DNA of 40,896 nucleotides from positions 1-40,896 of IMG/VR virus record IMGVR_UViG_3300048032_000919. One strand, written 5' to 3'. Shown in pieces: positions 13,572 to 21,806 of the stretch. Numbering within the stretch: the stretch's first letter is position 1; each line of letters starts with the position of its first letter. The DNA comes from a virus. A program made the position numbers and the translations under genes. Under the pieces are notes generated by a model. That model saw only the letters and a program-made list of their open reading frames with translations, ran no database searches and had not been told where the DNA came from.

Positions 13572-13910
13572 TTAGAAGTGTGTTATTTTGTATTCAATTT
13601 TAGATTCAATATCATTACTATAATCTTCTTTGGCAAAGTTGTCAAGCGCAACTTTAACATCTTGCGATGAAGAACTTTCTTTATAACAAGACTTGCATTG
13701 AGAACGCTTGCCAAACTGCCTTCTTTTGTCATTATTAAAAGAATCAAGAGGTAGCTCTTGTTCGCACTTTGAGCATTGCTTTGTTACTTGTGTGGCGCTT
13801 TTAATTGACTCAAGCCAATCTTGACTGACTAGCACAATAGTTTTTCTGCCGATATAATCACCTAACTCTTCGTAAGTGATTGGAATTACATTTTTAGATT
13901 TATTTTGCAT
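13572..13910 (-). CDS. Small zinc-finger protein
   Basis: A 112-residue protein with a C4 pattern: CSKCEQELPLDSF (about 45-57) and CKSCYKE (about 72-78), spaced as in the zinc ribbons often found beside HNH domains. No HNH motif follows, so it may be a stand-alone nucleic-acid-binding ribbon. It heads the unit with the RuvB-like gene. Its promoter leaves a leader of only about 4 bases. Confidence 0.65.
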   Translation of the reverse strand: MQNKSKNVIPITYEELGDYIGRKTIVLVSQDWLESIKSATQVTKQCSKCEQELPLDSFNNDKRRQFGKRSQCKSCYKESSSSQDVKVALDNFAKEDYSNDIESKIEYKITHF

Positions 13911-13921
13911 AACGAAATAAA

Positions 13922-13949
13922 ATTATATTATAAAAACAATCTGTGTCAA
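13922..13949 (-). promoter_or_regulatory. Sigma70-type promoter
   Basis: TTGACA (13949-13944), 16-base spacer, consensus TATAAT (13927-13922), 11 bases to the ATG at 13910. Confidence 0.7.
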
Positions 13950-13950
13950 C

Positions 13951-13989
13951 AAAAAAAGGAGAAAACGCTAAGACGCTTTCTCCTTTTTA
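13951..13989 (-). terminator. Rho-independent terminator
   Basis: A 12-bp stem (AAAAAGGAGAAA pairing with TTTCTCCTTTTT) around a 12-base loop, ending in T-runs on both strands. It follows the ParB-like gene and directly precedes the next promoter. Confidence 0.7.
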
Positions 13990-14008
13990 AAATGTATGAA
14001 TTAAATAC

Positions 14009-15208
14009 TTAAATCCTCAGGATGCTTTGTATGAAATCTTCATCTTCAATACACCCACCGAGATTAACATATTTAGCCTGATTGAGTTTTCTTGCTTCAC
14101 AACTCAATTCTCTGGAGCAAGTACTAGAAGTTTTTCGTTTATTTAAAAATTGCGTTACAAAGTAAAGCATATTTCCGTAATGAATTGGTTTAGCTGACCC
14201 GCCATTAGAGCCATTCAACTTTTTATTTTTAGCTAAAGTTTTTAAATAGTTCCTGCAAATCCTTACAGACGAGAATTCGTCGCTAGAGAAAGTTGTATCA
14301 ATACCTCTTTCCCTTAAAGATTCGAGAGCTTCAAGTTCAGCAGTAATGCACTCTATAAATAATTCTGTTCTCTCTCTGCTAAAAATATAAGCTTGAGTAA
14401 GGCAAATCTTATGCCCTGCAAAAAGTTCGTAGGCTGAATCCGAGCCGGTCATTTGAGCTACCCATCTACAAATATCCTCGTAAGTTTGTTCTGTATTTGG
14501 CTCTACTTCGTTCCAAGTTTCAAAAATATCTACCTCGTTAGCCAACGATCTATCAAAGCCATTTCCTTCCTGATTTTTATGAAGGATTCCTTCTAGGATT
14601 TTTAAAGCCGCAATTCCGTTTGTGTCGCGATCAGCGATTAAACCTTTGATTCTAGCAGTTTGAATAATTGTCCTAGAAGAGCCTTTGTCGATATAGTCCT
14701 GCATGGATTGCTCTGCGCCAAATGTAACATTAAAAGAAAGACTGAAGTCGGATAAATTATTTGGACAAACATCTTTAGCAACTAAAACTAAAGCTTCTAA
14801 TCTATTTTGACCATCAAGCAAAGCTCCTGTGCCTTCTTCAAATAAGATGGGCGCAGATACTCTCCAATTGCCTTCTTTCATTGACTTAGCATACCTTTTT
14901 ATATTTGAAATCATTTTTTTTCGATTTCGTCTACTTTTTGATGGATCAGCACTCTCAATATTATTAAAATGGTCTAAAATATGAGAAGCAACAGCCCCAT
15001 TGATAGAAAAAATACCCTGCTGAATTCCATGACCAAAACTTGTCATCCAAGGGTGAGAGCGTAATACTTCTCCTGTTTCAGATTTATAAAATAAGGGCGC
15101 GTCTTTTAATATTTCAGAAATGCTCAAATCTACTTTGTTTTTTTCAGTAAAATATTTTTTGCATTTTAATTGTTGCTTTTCAGCTAATCCTGTAATTTGT
15201 GAATTCAT
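14009..15208 (-). CDS. ParB/sulfiredoxin-fold protein
   Basis: A 399-residue protein whose central part carries the ParB-N signature as found in phage: NWRVSAPILFEEGTGALLDGQNRLEALVLV (about 111-140), with the DGQxRL core. The C-terminal 200 residues are helical and may be a specific DNA- or partner-binding module. Phage ParB-like proteins range from partition factors to nucleases; which applies cannot be read here. The start at MNSQITGLAE (15208) lies downstream of the -10 box; a frame to 15253 would run through the promoter. Confidence 0.65.
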   Translation of the reverse strand: MNSQITGLAEKQQLKCKKYFTEKNKVDLSISEILKDAPLFYKSETGEVLRSHPWMTSFGHGIQQGIFSINGAVASHILDHFNNIESADPSKSRRNRKKMISNIKRYAKSMKEGNWRVSAPILFEEGTGALLDGQNRLEALVLVAKDVCPNNLSDFSLSFNVTFGAEQSMQDYIDKGSSRTIIQTARIKGLIADRDTNGIAALKILEGILHKNQEGNGFDRSLANEVDIFETWNEVEPNTEQTYEDICRWVAQMTGSDSAYELFAGHKICLTQAYIFSRERTELFIECITAELEALESLRERGIDTTFSSDEFSSVRICRNYLKTLAKNKKLNGSNGGSAKPIHYGNMLYFVTQFLNKRKTSSTCSRELSCEARKLNQAKYVNLGGCIEDEDFIQSILRI

Positions 15209-15243
15209 AATATATTTATGTTTATTGAATAATAAAAAATAGT

Positions 15244-15272
15244 AGTATATCAAATAGTTAAACTAATGTCAA
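15244..15272 (-). promoter_or_regulatory. Sigma70-type promoter
   Basis: TTGACA (15272-15267), 17-base spacer, TATACT (15249-15244), with a leader of about 30 bases before the ATG at 15208. Confidence 0.7.
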
Positions 15273-15637
15273 CGCAAAACTTCATTTATTTCCCTTCTGT
15301 ATATCTTCATCTCTTCGGAAAGGGTAGCGGTAACATTTAAAAGACTATAAAGAGATCGCTTGTCTAATTTTCTTTCTTCAGGGATTTCTATGTCGCTATT
15401 ATATAAGTCGATTAAGTCATTTACCGCGTCCATTTGCTTTACATAGGTATTTAAAATTCTATTGAAAGATTTATTCAACCTATTTAATAACCATTTTTTT
15501 TGAGATTGACTAGGGTTTAAATTCTTGGAAACAAAATTACGATAGCGCTCAATCAAATCTGTATGCTTGTCTTCAAACTCAACTGCCATTTCGGTATGAA
15601 ATTCGTAAGTTTGCCAAGCTAATTCAAGACTATCCAT
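15269..15637 (-). CDS. Hypothetical coiled-coil protein, 122 aa
   Basis: An all-helical charged protein (EFHTEMAVEFEDKHTDLIER, NRLNKSFNRILNTYVKQMDA) of unknown function. It starts 1 base after the stop of the 57-aa gene. Its end overlaps the -35 of the ParB-like gene's promoter. Confidence 0.65.
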   Translation of the reverse strand: MDSLELAWQTYEFHTEMAVEFEDKHTDLIERYRNFVSKNLNPSQSQKKWLLNRLNKSFNRILNTYVKQMDAVNDLIDLYNSDIEIPEERKLDKRSLYSLLNVTATLSEEMKIYRREINEVLR

Positions 15638-15638
15638 A

Positions 15639-15812
15639 TTATAGAAACTTATAGAGAAGATTAAGATCGTTTACTCCGCAATATTTAGCGAAATAAGCGC
15701 AAAACTTGGCGATCTCACTAGCGCTCCATGATTCTTCTTTCATAATGTGTCCAATTTCAGCATATTCGCCATCGTTCCATAGATCAGTAAGTTTAATATA
15801 TTCAGTATTCAT
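15639..15812 (-). CDS. Small hypothetical protein, 57 aa
   Basis: Begins MNTEYIKLTDLWNDGEYAEI and ends LLYKFL. The phrase SWSASEIAKFCAYFAKYCG could be a helical hairpin. It starts a unit with the 122-aa gene. TTGACA (15880-15875) with a poor CAGACT lies upstream, giving a leader of some 35 bases. Confidence 0.6.
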   Translation of the reverse strand: MNTEYIKLTDLWNDGEYAEIGHIMKEESWSASEIAKFCAYFAKYCGVNDLNLLYKFL

Positions 15813-15891
15813 TTTTTTATTTTTGGGTTTGTATTAATAGTTAAGATTGTAGTCTGTCACAAAGCGTCAGGGATGTCAACTATTTTTTTAT

Positions 15892-15896
15892 GTGTA
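15892..15896 (+). promoter_or_regulatory. GTGTA box, 9 bases before start codon
   Basis: GTGTA, exactly 9 bases, ATG at 15906. It has no Shine-Dalgarno sequence. Confidence 0.45.
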
Positions 15897-15905
15897 CTCA
15901 TAAAT

Positions 15906-16103
15906 ATGGATGAAAGAATAATTAACTACTTAATAGTTAAGCACTTAGAGGATGTCGATTTCTCGGCTCACCCTCATTTACGGGTGCGAAGCGCATATAT
16001 TTTAGCCAAAAAACAATATTTTGATATGTCGGCGGCTGAAAAAACAGAAATATTAAACAAACTAGGAGGGGATGATGAAAGAAACAATAAAGAAGAATTA
16101 TAG
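15906..16103 (+). CDS. Hypothetical protein, 65 aa
   Basis: Starts MDERIINYLIVKHLEDVDFS; a helical acidic protein with DMSAAEKTEILNKLGGDDER near the end. The start at 15906 is preferred over 15873 because it lies 9 bases after a GTGTA box. Its last 32 bases overlap the lipoprotein gene and supply that gene's strong ribosome site. Confidence 0.6.
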   Translation: MDERIINYLIVKHLEDVDFSAHPHLRVRSAYILAKKQYFDMSAAEKTEILNKLGGDDERNNKEEL

Positions 16104-16704
16104 ATTATCTTGGGCGCTAAGTCTTATACTTGCCTCTGCTGTATCATTATTATTTGTCGCTTGCACTGACACAAATTTAGAAAATATCAAAGACATACCG
16201 ACTTTGGATGCAGATGCAAGCAAGGATATGATATATAAAAAAGATTTCGCATATCATTTTACAACACAAAGAGCATTTAACTCTGTACCAATGAAAGTGC
16301 CAACTGATATAAAAATATTACTATGGGATAGTAGTTACCAAAAGGTAGATTACTATTTTTTTAGGAAATTTAATAATTGGTTTCAGGATTTATTGTTTGA
16401 TAATGGATTGATGTCTTTGGGCGAAAATGGCGAAGCTTTGGATTGTGAAAACTATGCCATGCTATACAAATCAACTATGAGTATCGCAAACCTAAAAAGC
16501 GATCAAAAGAAAGAGATGGCAGTTGGGATTGTAGTTGTTAGGCAAGTCAACGAATTTGCAAGGATTCCTGCAACAGGAGGTCTTCATGCAGTAAATTTAG
16601 TTATGACAACAAGGGGATGGTATATATTTGAACCGCAAACAAATGAGTTTATTTTACTTGAAAATTACCCGAATCAAGAATACATTCAATATATAATATT
16701 TTAA
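16075..16704 (+). CDS. Transglutaminase-like (cysteine peptidase-type) lipoprotein
   Basis: A 209-residue exported protein: N-terminal segment WALSLILASAVSLLFVACTD with lipobox Cys at about 30, then a soluble domain. DCENYAMLY, GGLHAVNLVM and WYIFEPQTNEF give the Cys-His-acid order of bacterial transglutaminase-like cysteine peptidases. It could cut or cross-link envelope or peptidoglycan peptides. AGGAGGGG sits before two tandem ATGs (16072 and 16075); spacing favours the second. Confidence 0.65.
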   Translation: MKETIKKNYRLSWALSLILASAVSLLFVACTDTNLENIKDIPTLDADASKDMIYKKDFAYHFTTQRAFNSVPMKVPTDIKILLWDSSYQKVDYYFFRKFNNWFQDLLFDNGLMSLGENGEALDCENYAMLYKSTMSIANLKSDQKKEMAVGIVVVRQVNEFARIPATGGLHAVNLVMTTRGWYIFEPQTNEFILLENYPNQEYIQYIIF

Positions 16705-17273
16705 GCCTTTGATTTCCAAAGTAATATTTGCTCGCACAAATCGTAAAGTTCCTGAATCAATAGATCGCCTTTAGCCTGATTAGCTTCTTTGATACAAAGA
16801 CCTAGGTTATCCAAATCATTTGTACCTCCTCTTGACGCAGGAATTATATGATCTAAATTATAAGTCTCAGGCTTATCTAAATCTATAGGTTTACCTGTTA
16901 AATAACAAATTGGTTTATTTCCGAATTTCTCAATCACATCCTGGCAGGTATAGTTTCTTGATATACTATTAACTATAGTATTTGTCTTGTTGCCTTTTGA
17001 GCCCGAGCGCCTTTTGAATGTTTTTACTTTAGCTCGAAGTAATTTATAATTTGCGCGGGAACATCGCGTTTTAAAACTAGAGACTTTTTTGCAGATCGGT
17101 TTTCTTTTTTTTAAATCTTTCTTGACTCTATTTTTTTCATTACCATTTCCGCAATGATAAGAGATTGTCGATTTCGAGCAACCAATAATAGATTGTATTT
17201 CTCGATAGCTTTTACCCTCTGATCGAAGTTTTAAGATCTTATCCTTTCGAGCCGTATTATTTAGCTTGCGCAC
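16701..17273 (-). CDS. HNH endonuclease with N-terminal helix-turn-helix
   Basis: A 190-residue protein. Residues 8-40 form a homeodomain-like HTH (ILKLRSEGKSYREIQSIIGC, SKSTISYH), followed by a basic linker and a C-terminal HNH motif with NLDHIIPASRGGTNDLDNLG and KEANQAKGDL. Free-standing HNH enzymes of this kind are usually homing or mobility endonucleases. No intron or split gene is evident beside it. It overlaps the sigma-like gene by 17 bases and converges on the lipoprotein gene. Confidence 0.8.
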   Translation of the reverse strand: MRKLNNTARKDKILKLRSEGKSYREIQSIIGCSKSTISYHCGNGNEKNRVKKDLKKRKPICKKVSSFKTRCSRANYKLLRAKVKTFKRRSGSKGNKTNTIVNSISRNYTCQDVIEKFGNKPICYLTGKPIDLDKPETYNLDHIIPASRGGTNDLDNLGLCIKEANQAKGDLLIQELYDLCEQILLWKSKA

Positions 17274-17802
17274 TTTCGTTTTTTAAGATTTTTTTACAAC
17301 TTTGTATTGCTCGATAATAAGTAAGGTTGAAGTGCTTTTGATTAAGATTCATTAATTTGCGCGCTTTTTGTCTAGAAACCCCTGTTATTATATAATTGAA
17401 TACTTTTAGTTGTTGAGGTGGAAGCTTTGACTTTAAATATTTGACCGCTTCAAGTTTGCTTTTTAAATTTTCTTTTTGAATTATTTGATTAACACAAGAC
17501 TCTGAAGTGCCATTCGGTAAGTCTTCAAGGGACTCCATGCAATGCTCTTTATTTCTGAATTTTTGAGTTATAAATTTTTTGATTTGGAAGTTACATATCT
17601 TGAAAGCCCAACCATGAAAACTTTTATTTGTATCGAATTCATCCATTTTTTGACAAAGTATTAGTATTGTATTTTGAACAATATCTTCAGCATTCTGCGC
17701 GCCATATATTTTTGACCTCGCATAATTTAGAAGTGGGCGGCGGATTAATTCTACTTTTTTATAGTAGTCATTCGATTTATCTATTATTTGGCGGTCAGTC
17801 AT
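17257..17802 (-). CDS. ECF-type RNA polymerase sigma factor
   Basis: A 181-residue sigma70-family protein of ECF layout. Region 2: LLNYARSKIYGAQNAEDIVQ (about 26-45), then FDTNKSFHGWAFKICNFQIK. Region 4: LPPQQLKVFNYIITGVSRQK with an HTH-like continuation ARKLMNLNQKHFNLTYYRAI. A phage sigma factor would redirect host RNA polymerase to phage promoters. It is coupled through ATGA to the upstream gene. Confidence 0.8.
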   Translation of the reverse strand: MTDRQIIDKSNDYYKKVELIRRPLLNYARSKIYGAQNAEDIVQNTILILCQKMDEFDTNKSFHGWAFKICNFQIKKFITQKFRNKEHCMESLEDLPNGTSESCVNQIIQKENLKSKLEAVKYLKSKLPPQQLKVFNYIITGVSRQKARKLMNLNQKHFNLTYYRAIQSCKKILKNESAQAK

Positions 17803-18056
17803 TCAATTTTGTCAATGGTCATATCAAGACTATTATTTGGATTTTTATCAATTATAATATGAACTGATTCGTTGTTTTGATTAAACAGAATTTGAAAAAT
17901 AGCATCGGTAACTTCCGCTAAATCTGTTTCTGGGTGAAATGATCCGGGGTAATATTCTGAGTCTTCATTATAAACTAAATCTAAAATCTTTTGTAATTTT
18001 TTCACTAGATCATTTTTTGAATTATTTGGCTCGTACCCTTTCCTAAAGTTTATCAT
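17799..18056 (-). CDS. Hypothetical acidic protein, 85 aa
   Basis: Begins MINFRKGYEPNNSKNDLVKK and continues as a helical acidic protein. It sits between two ATGA junctions, directly upstream of the sigma-like gene. Its location invites an anti-sigma or co-factor idea, but nothing in the sequence shows that. Confidence 0.6.
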   Translation of the reverse strand: MINFRKGYEPNNSKNDLVKKLQKILDLVYNEDSEYYPGSFHPETDLAEVTDAIFQILFNQNNESVHIIIDKNPNNSLDMTIDKIE

Positions 18057-18283
18057 GGTATTATTACTCTTTCTATATCATGTTCAAGCTCAATATTGTC
18101 CCAATAGTCATGGCTATATTCGCTATATTTAATATCTTCAAATAGGATAAGTTTGGCGCAAGAATCATCAGACTCATATCCAATCGCATTCCCATCAGGA
18201 ACTCTTCCACCCCCATCTTTGTATTCAAAACATTCGTCATAACCATGTTCGGAGTAAACAATTTGAGATGATTTAATTTCCAT
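18053..18283 (-). CDS. Hypothetical acidic protein, 76 aa
   Basis: An acidic protein with a Gly-rich centre (FEYKDGGGRVPDGNAIGYES) and a Tyr/Asp-rich tail. It overlaps both neighbours (11 and 4 bases). No family recognised. Confidence 0.6.
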   Translation of the reverse strand: MEIKSSQIVYSEHGYDECFEYKDGGGRVPDGNAIGYESDDSCAKLILFEDIKYSEYSHDYWDNIELEHDIERVIIP

Positions 18284-18704
18284 CCTTAACCGAACCTACA
18301 GAATTAAGTAAATCATTATAACCATCTTCTAAGTCAGATATTTGGTCTAGCGCATCCGTAAATAATTTATAAATTTCATCGTCTTTATTTCCGAGTTTTT
18401 GATTCATATCGAATTGCGATAATGCAGCATGATATCCGTCAGAATAATCATAAAGATGTTCTCCTTTAACCGCTGAAATCATTGCGTGACTTTTGCCGTC
18501 TTCGAAACCTTGTTGATAATATCCATCCCTCGCATTGGTTACCTCATGCATTAAATCCAATATTTGGTCAGATTTGATTGAAGAATTGAGCCTATATTGC
18601 GCCTCGATCATTTCAAAATCATTAAGTTTAATGCTCTGCACGTTATAGAAAAACCCACCAAGTATCGCGGCTAAAAGCCAAATTAAGCGTTCTTTATTGT
18701 TCAT
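18273..18704 (-). CDS. Membrane-anchored hypothetical protein, 143 aa
   Basis: Short N-terminal hydrophobic segment RLIWLLAAILGGFFYNVQSI acts as a signal or anchor. The rest is acidic and helical, with GYYQQGFEDGKSHAM and YSDGYHAALSQF, the GxxxG phrase seen in other small proteins here. It heads the unit leading to the sigma-like gene. TACACT lies 6 bases before the ATG, as at 11446, though no TTGACA precedes it. Confidence 0.65.
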   Translation of the reverse strand: MNNKERLIWLLAAILGGFFYNVQSIKLNDFEMIEAQYRLNSSIKSDQILDLMHEVTNARDGYYQQGFEDGKSHAMISAVKGEHLYDYSDGYHAALSQFDMNQKLGNKDDEIYKLFTDALDQISDLEDGYNDLLNSVGSVKDGN

Positions 18705-18727
18705 TATTTGAGTGTATTATATTTATT

Positions 18728-18892
18728 ATGAAAAAAGGAGAGATAAAACAAAAAATTAGCCATGATTATATTTTATACTTGTATGATAAGGCTAAAAAAT
18801 TAAAAAGTAAAGAGAAAAAGGCGGCTTTATTAAAGCAAATTAGAATATTAAGTCAACATATCGGGGAATATATAGTTAAGCCTCTTGATTAA
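18728..18892 (+). CDS. Small basic hypothetical protein, 54 aa
   Basis: Reads MKKGEIKQKISHDYILYLYD followed by a Lys-rich helix and ending YIVKPLD. A lone plus-strand gene between divergent and convergent neighbours. A TATTATATT stretch ends just before the ATG, and no ribosome site is visible. Its 3' end overlaps the convergent gene by 17 bases. Confidence 0.5.
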   Translation: MKKGEIKQKISHDYILYLYDKAKKLKSKEKKAALLKQIRILSQHIGEYIVKPLD

Positions 18893-19124
18893 GGACATAG
18901 CTTTCATCTTCCCACTTATCAGAATAAGGGTTGTATTTCTCTACAGCAAGTGTTTGCACTATCAAGTTATGTTTTTCTATCATCGATAAGTGAAATTCTA
19001 AGGCTGATTCCGCACATTCTGCATTGTAGTAGTGATAATTATCCTGCATGGAGTGATAAGCTCCGGCATTGTATTTAATTCTGTACTCGAATAGTTTTGA
19101 TTTGTCAATATTCTCCTTCTTCAT
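18876..19124 (-). CDS. Hypothetical protein, 82 aa
   Basis: From MKKENIDKSKLFEYRIKYNA the protein has YRIKYNAGAYHSMQDNYHYY followed by NAECAESALEFHLS, a strand-then-helix layout close to the DpnD/PcfM-like small proteins at 1002 and 5194. Starts at 19151 or 19136 are also open; I choose 19124 to limit overlap with the 59-aa gene. Confidence 0.55.
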   Translation of the reverse strand: MKKENIDKSKLFEYRIKYNAGAYHSMQDNYHYYNAECAESALEFHLSMIEKHNLIVQTLAVEKYNPYSDKWEDESYVLNQEA

Positions 19125-19284
19125 ATTTGAACTCATGGTAAATGTTATCAAATAAATAAAGATCGACTACATTGTTATGCGTCCAATCCACTCCTACAGG
19201 TTCGCCTTCGGGGACGACTTCATCTGAGTCTGTATAAAAAAACTCGGCGTGATCACTAGCTAATACTACTTCTAACTGATTCAT
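19105..19284 (-). CDS. Small acidic hypothetical protein, 59 aa
   Basis: Reads MNQLEVVLASDHAEFFYTDS, continues DEVVPEGEPVGVDWTHNNVV and ends YHEFKYEEGEY. It fills a 130-base gap and overlaps the next gene. The ATG lies 3 bases from the upstream stop. No family recognised. Confidence 0.6.
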   Translation of the reverse strand: MNQLEVVLASDHAEFFYTDSDEVVPEGEPVGVDWTHNNVVDLYLFDNIYHEFKYEEGEY

Positions 19285-19286
19285 AA

Positions 19287-19535
19287 TTATTCAAAAATTT
19301 TCATTTGATCGGGATGATCAACATGTTCTGATTCTACTGCATCTTCCACTACTTTGTCAACGCTTTTTTTTGTGCGTAGCCAATTTCTTTGCGCCATGCG
19401 AACAACAAAACGCATGAAAGCAAATGAATAAACTTTATTTAACTCAATGGTAGTATCCTTATTGGATAACGTAAAGGACTTGGTCTCTTCATTATACTCA
19501 AAGGTTGCATTCTTTAATTCTTTTTTGATTATCAT
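19287..19535 (-). CDS. Hypothetical protein, 82 aa
   Basis: From MIIKKELKNATFEYNEETKS the protein is a strand-rich N-terminus followed by helices (YSFAFMRFVVRMAQRNWLRT). The longer frame from 19568 uses a TTG-type start overlapping cysQ; 19535 gives a normal ATG. A TTGACT box is present upstream (19568-19563). Confidence 0.55.
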   Translation of the reverse strand: MIIKKELKNATFEYNEETKSFTLSNKDTTIELNKVYSFAFMRFVVRMAQRNWLRTKKSVDKVVEDAVESEHVDHPDQMKIFE

Positions 19536-19564
19536 TTGCCATACAATATAGCAAAAATAAATAG

Positions 19565-20365
19565 TCAAGTCAAGAAATATTTTAAAATTTTACAAGAAAC
19601 AATAAAAAAAGGGTTAAGAAGGTTTTCTTTGTTGTAGTTCAAGCACTGATTTGTACCTTCAGTGAGGACTATAGCCCCACTTTCTTCGGCTATTATTTGT
19701 GGCGCGCAAGTATCCCATTCCATTGTTGGGCCAAACCTTGGATAAATGTCAGCTTTACCTTCAGCAACTAAACAGAATTTTAATGAACTACCGATATTTA
19801 AGGTCTCAATCTCATAATCCTTTTTTAAATTATTAATAAATTCCTTCGTCTCTTCGTTCAAATGGGATTTACTTGCAACTACTTTAATTGGTTCGCCTTG
19901 CGGGTTATAAGAATATTTGGCATAAATTGGTTTGCCGTTTTTAAAAGCACCCCGATCTTTTATAGCGAAGTATTGGTCTTGCTTCTTGGGGCAAGCTACA
20001 TAGCCGAATACAGGCTCTGACCCTTTACATAGGGCGATATTGATACAGAAGTCATCCCCACCCTTTACGAACTCTTTTGTGCCGTCTATGGGGTCTATAA
20101 GCCAATAATAATCCCATTTAGCGCGGTCTTTATATTTAATCTCTTTATTTTCTTCAGATATAATATTTGAAACATCCGTGTTCGCCGCCAAAAATTCGCA
20201 AATTCTTTTGTTTGAATGAAGGTCAGCTTCTGTTAATGGGCTCTTGTCATCTTTTTGTAAAGTTTCAAAGCCGCGCTCTTGTATTTCGCAAACTTCTTTA
20301 GAAAGTTCGGCGCCAAAAATTAATAGCTTATCAATAAATTCTTTATTTATATTTGGATAATGCAT
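19565..20365 (-). CDS. cysQ: CysQ-like 3'(2'),5'-bisphosphate nucleotidase
   Basis: A 266-residue member of the Li-sensitive inositol-monophosphatase superfamily. SPLTEAD (42-48), SEEN (70-73), the CysQ-type DPIDGTKEF (91-99) and EWDTCAPQIIAEESGA near the C-terminus give the complete Mg-binding site. CysQ hydrolyses PAP, the inhibitory by-product of PAPS-dependent sulfotransfer, to AMP. It is the last gene of the glycan operon, which also encodes sulfotransferases. The start overlaps the reductase gene by 23 bases. Confidence 0.85.
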   Translation of the reverse strand: MHYPNINKEFIDKLLIFGAELSKEVCEIQERGFETLQKDDKSPLTEADLHSNKRICEFLAANTDVSNIISEENKEIKYKDRAKWDYYWLIDPIDGTKEFVKGGDDFCINIALCKGSEPVFGYVACPKKQDQYFAIKDRGAFKNGKPIYAKYSYNPQGEPIKVVASKSHLNEETKEFINNLKKDYEIETLNIGSSLKFCLVAEGKADIYPRFGPTMEWDTCAPQIIAEESGAIVLTEGTNQCLNYNKENLLNPFFIVSCKILKYFLT

Positions 20366-21191
20366 CTTCTAGCGCTTCTTGCGCAGTTCTTATTTTTATA
20401 TATTGTTCTGTCTTGGCCGTATCCAGCACACAATTTGATCGTGGGGCGACTGTCTCTTTGCTAAGAGATTCTAAATCATCAAAAAACTTAAAATCTTTAT
20501 CTGATAAATTATATTTTTTTATTAATTCAACCACGTCTTCTGTAGTAACACTTCCTTTATTTGTGATATTATAAATTCCATGTGGTACTTTTTGCTCAAT
20601 TAACTCCATTACATATTTAGCAAAATCTGCGCGATGAGATAAAGAATTTTCAGCATCCAACAAAGTGTCATAAGATAATAATTTAGTTAAGTAATTTCTT
20701 GGAGATGCATATTCATCGAATGGAATACGTAATCTAAAGATATAACTATTTGGATGATTTTGCAATACAACTTTCTCTGCAAGAGCTTTTGTTCCGCTAT
20801 AAAAACTACCATTTTGGAAATCAAAATTGGGGGCATCTTTTTCAGTAAAATGTTTTTCGTACCCTCCATAAATACAACCCGAAGATATTTGAGTGAATTC
20901 GTATTTCTTTTCACAACATAGTTGAGCAAGCATTAGAGGCAACAAAACATTACCTTCTATGCAATCAGCTTTCGCTAATTCACAAGCGTCAACATTTGGC
21001 TTGCCGATATACCCTGCACAATTTATAATATGCAAGTCATCACCTAAAATATAAAGATTATACTTTAATTCTTTAAGATCTGTATAATCAACATCAGATC
21101 TACTCCAAGCGACATGAGGTAAATCGCGTGACTTTAATTCTTTTATTATAGCTTCTGCTATGTATCCGTTTTTTCCTAATATAATGTACAT
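20343..21191 (-). CDS. RmlD-like NAD(P)-dependent sugar-nucleotide reductase
   Basis: A 282-residue short-chain dehydrogenase. LGKNGYIAEAI (5-15) is a Rossmann dinucleotide loop, ISSGCIYGG holds the active-site Ser/Thr region and FYSGTKALAEK gives YxxxK. It most resembles dTDP-4-dehydrorhamnose reductase or the epimerase/reductase enzymes of viral rhamnose pathways. With RmlB in the same operon it could make a dTDP- or UDP-6-deoxyhexose. It lies 3 bases downstream of the sulfotransferase gene. Confidence 0.75.
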   Translation of the reverse strand: MYIILGKNGYIAEAIIKELKSRDLPHVAWSRSDVDYTDLKELKYNLYILGDDLHIINCAGYIGKPNVDACELAKADCIEGNVLLPLMLAQLCCEKKYEFTQISSGCIYGGYEKHFTEKDAPNFDFQNGSFYSGTKALAEKVVLQNHPNSYIFRLRIPFDEYASPRNYLTKLLSYDTLLDAENSLSHRADFAKYVMELIEQKVPHGIYNITNKGSVTTEDVVELIKKYNLSDKDFKFFDDLESLSKETVAPRSNCVLDTAKTEQYIKIRTAQEALEDALSKYK

Positions 21192-21194
21192 AAA

Positions 21195-21806
21195 TTATGT
21201 TCCAAATTCGTATCCGAAATACTCGATGTCCTGCTCATACTTTTTCTCAACAATCTCGCGGATCTCATCCTCGTAGTATTCAGTATAATGTTTATGTTTT
21301 GACTTGTTTTTGTGTGGAAGTTGTTGCCGAGGTACCCCGATTTTGTCGCAGATAAGATCGAAGTCTTCTTGAAGTTTTTCGAATCTGCCTATGAAATCAA
21401 CCAAGCAATTATCTGATGCGTCATATATGAATTTATATTGTTCTAAGTTATGTTTTTGCCTCAGAGTTGTAGTGTTATTTTCTGATTGATTAATTAAATC
21501 GCCTAATTTAAGTTTTACCCAGTCGTTGAAATTTAAAGATTCATTCAAATATGTTTTTTCCCAAAAATATTCTGATAAACATTTTGAAAAAGGATTTCGT
21601 ACAAATGTAAATTTAAAATAATCATTAAAAACTTGATCGCCTATTTTTTCTTGTAATTCACAAGCTTTTAAATGTTGCAGCACAACACCCTTCTCGATAC
21701 CCCATAATTTTTTTTTATCTCCATATCCACCTAAACATTTTTCGATTGATTCCCCTGCATTTTTAGGAATATGAACAAAAATCATTTTTTTTGTATGATC
21801 AATCAT
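21195..21806 (-). CDS. Carbohydrate sulfotransferase (Sulfotransfer_2-like)
   Basis: A 203-residue apparently intact sulfotransferase. FVHIPKNAGESI (10-21) is the 5'-phosphosulfate-binding loop; FTFVRNPFSKCLSEYF (about 67-82) is the 3'-phosphate-binding motif. It ends with DIEYFGYEFGT, a tail also found in the remnant at 24933-25028. Such enzymes move sulfate from PAPS to a sugar hydroxyl. The start overlaps the cytidylyltransferase gene by 8 bases. Confidence 0.85.
   Translation of the reverse strand: MIDHTKKMIFVHIPKNAGESIEKCLGGYGDKKKLWGIEKGVVLQHLKACELQEKIGDQVFNDYFKFTFVRNPFSKCLSEYFWEKTYLNESLNFNDWVKLKLGDLINQSENNTTTLRQKHNLEQYKFIYDASDNCLVDFIGRFEKLQEDFDLICDKIGVPRQQLPHKNKSKHKHYTEYYEDEIREIVEKKYEQDIEYFGYEFGT

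Noticed and set aside
16701-17273. HNH gene as part of a group I intron or intein
   Set aside because: Neither flanking gene is split and no intron core or splice motifs are visible; it is treated as a free-standing endonuclease gene.
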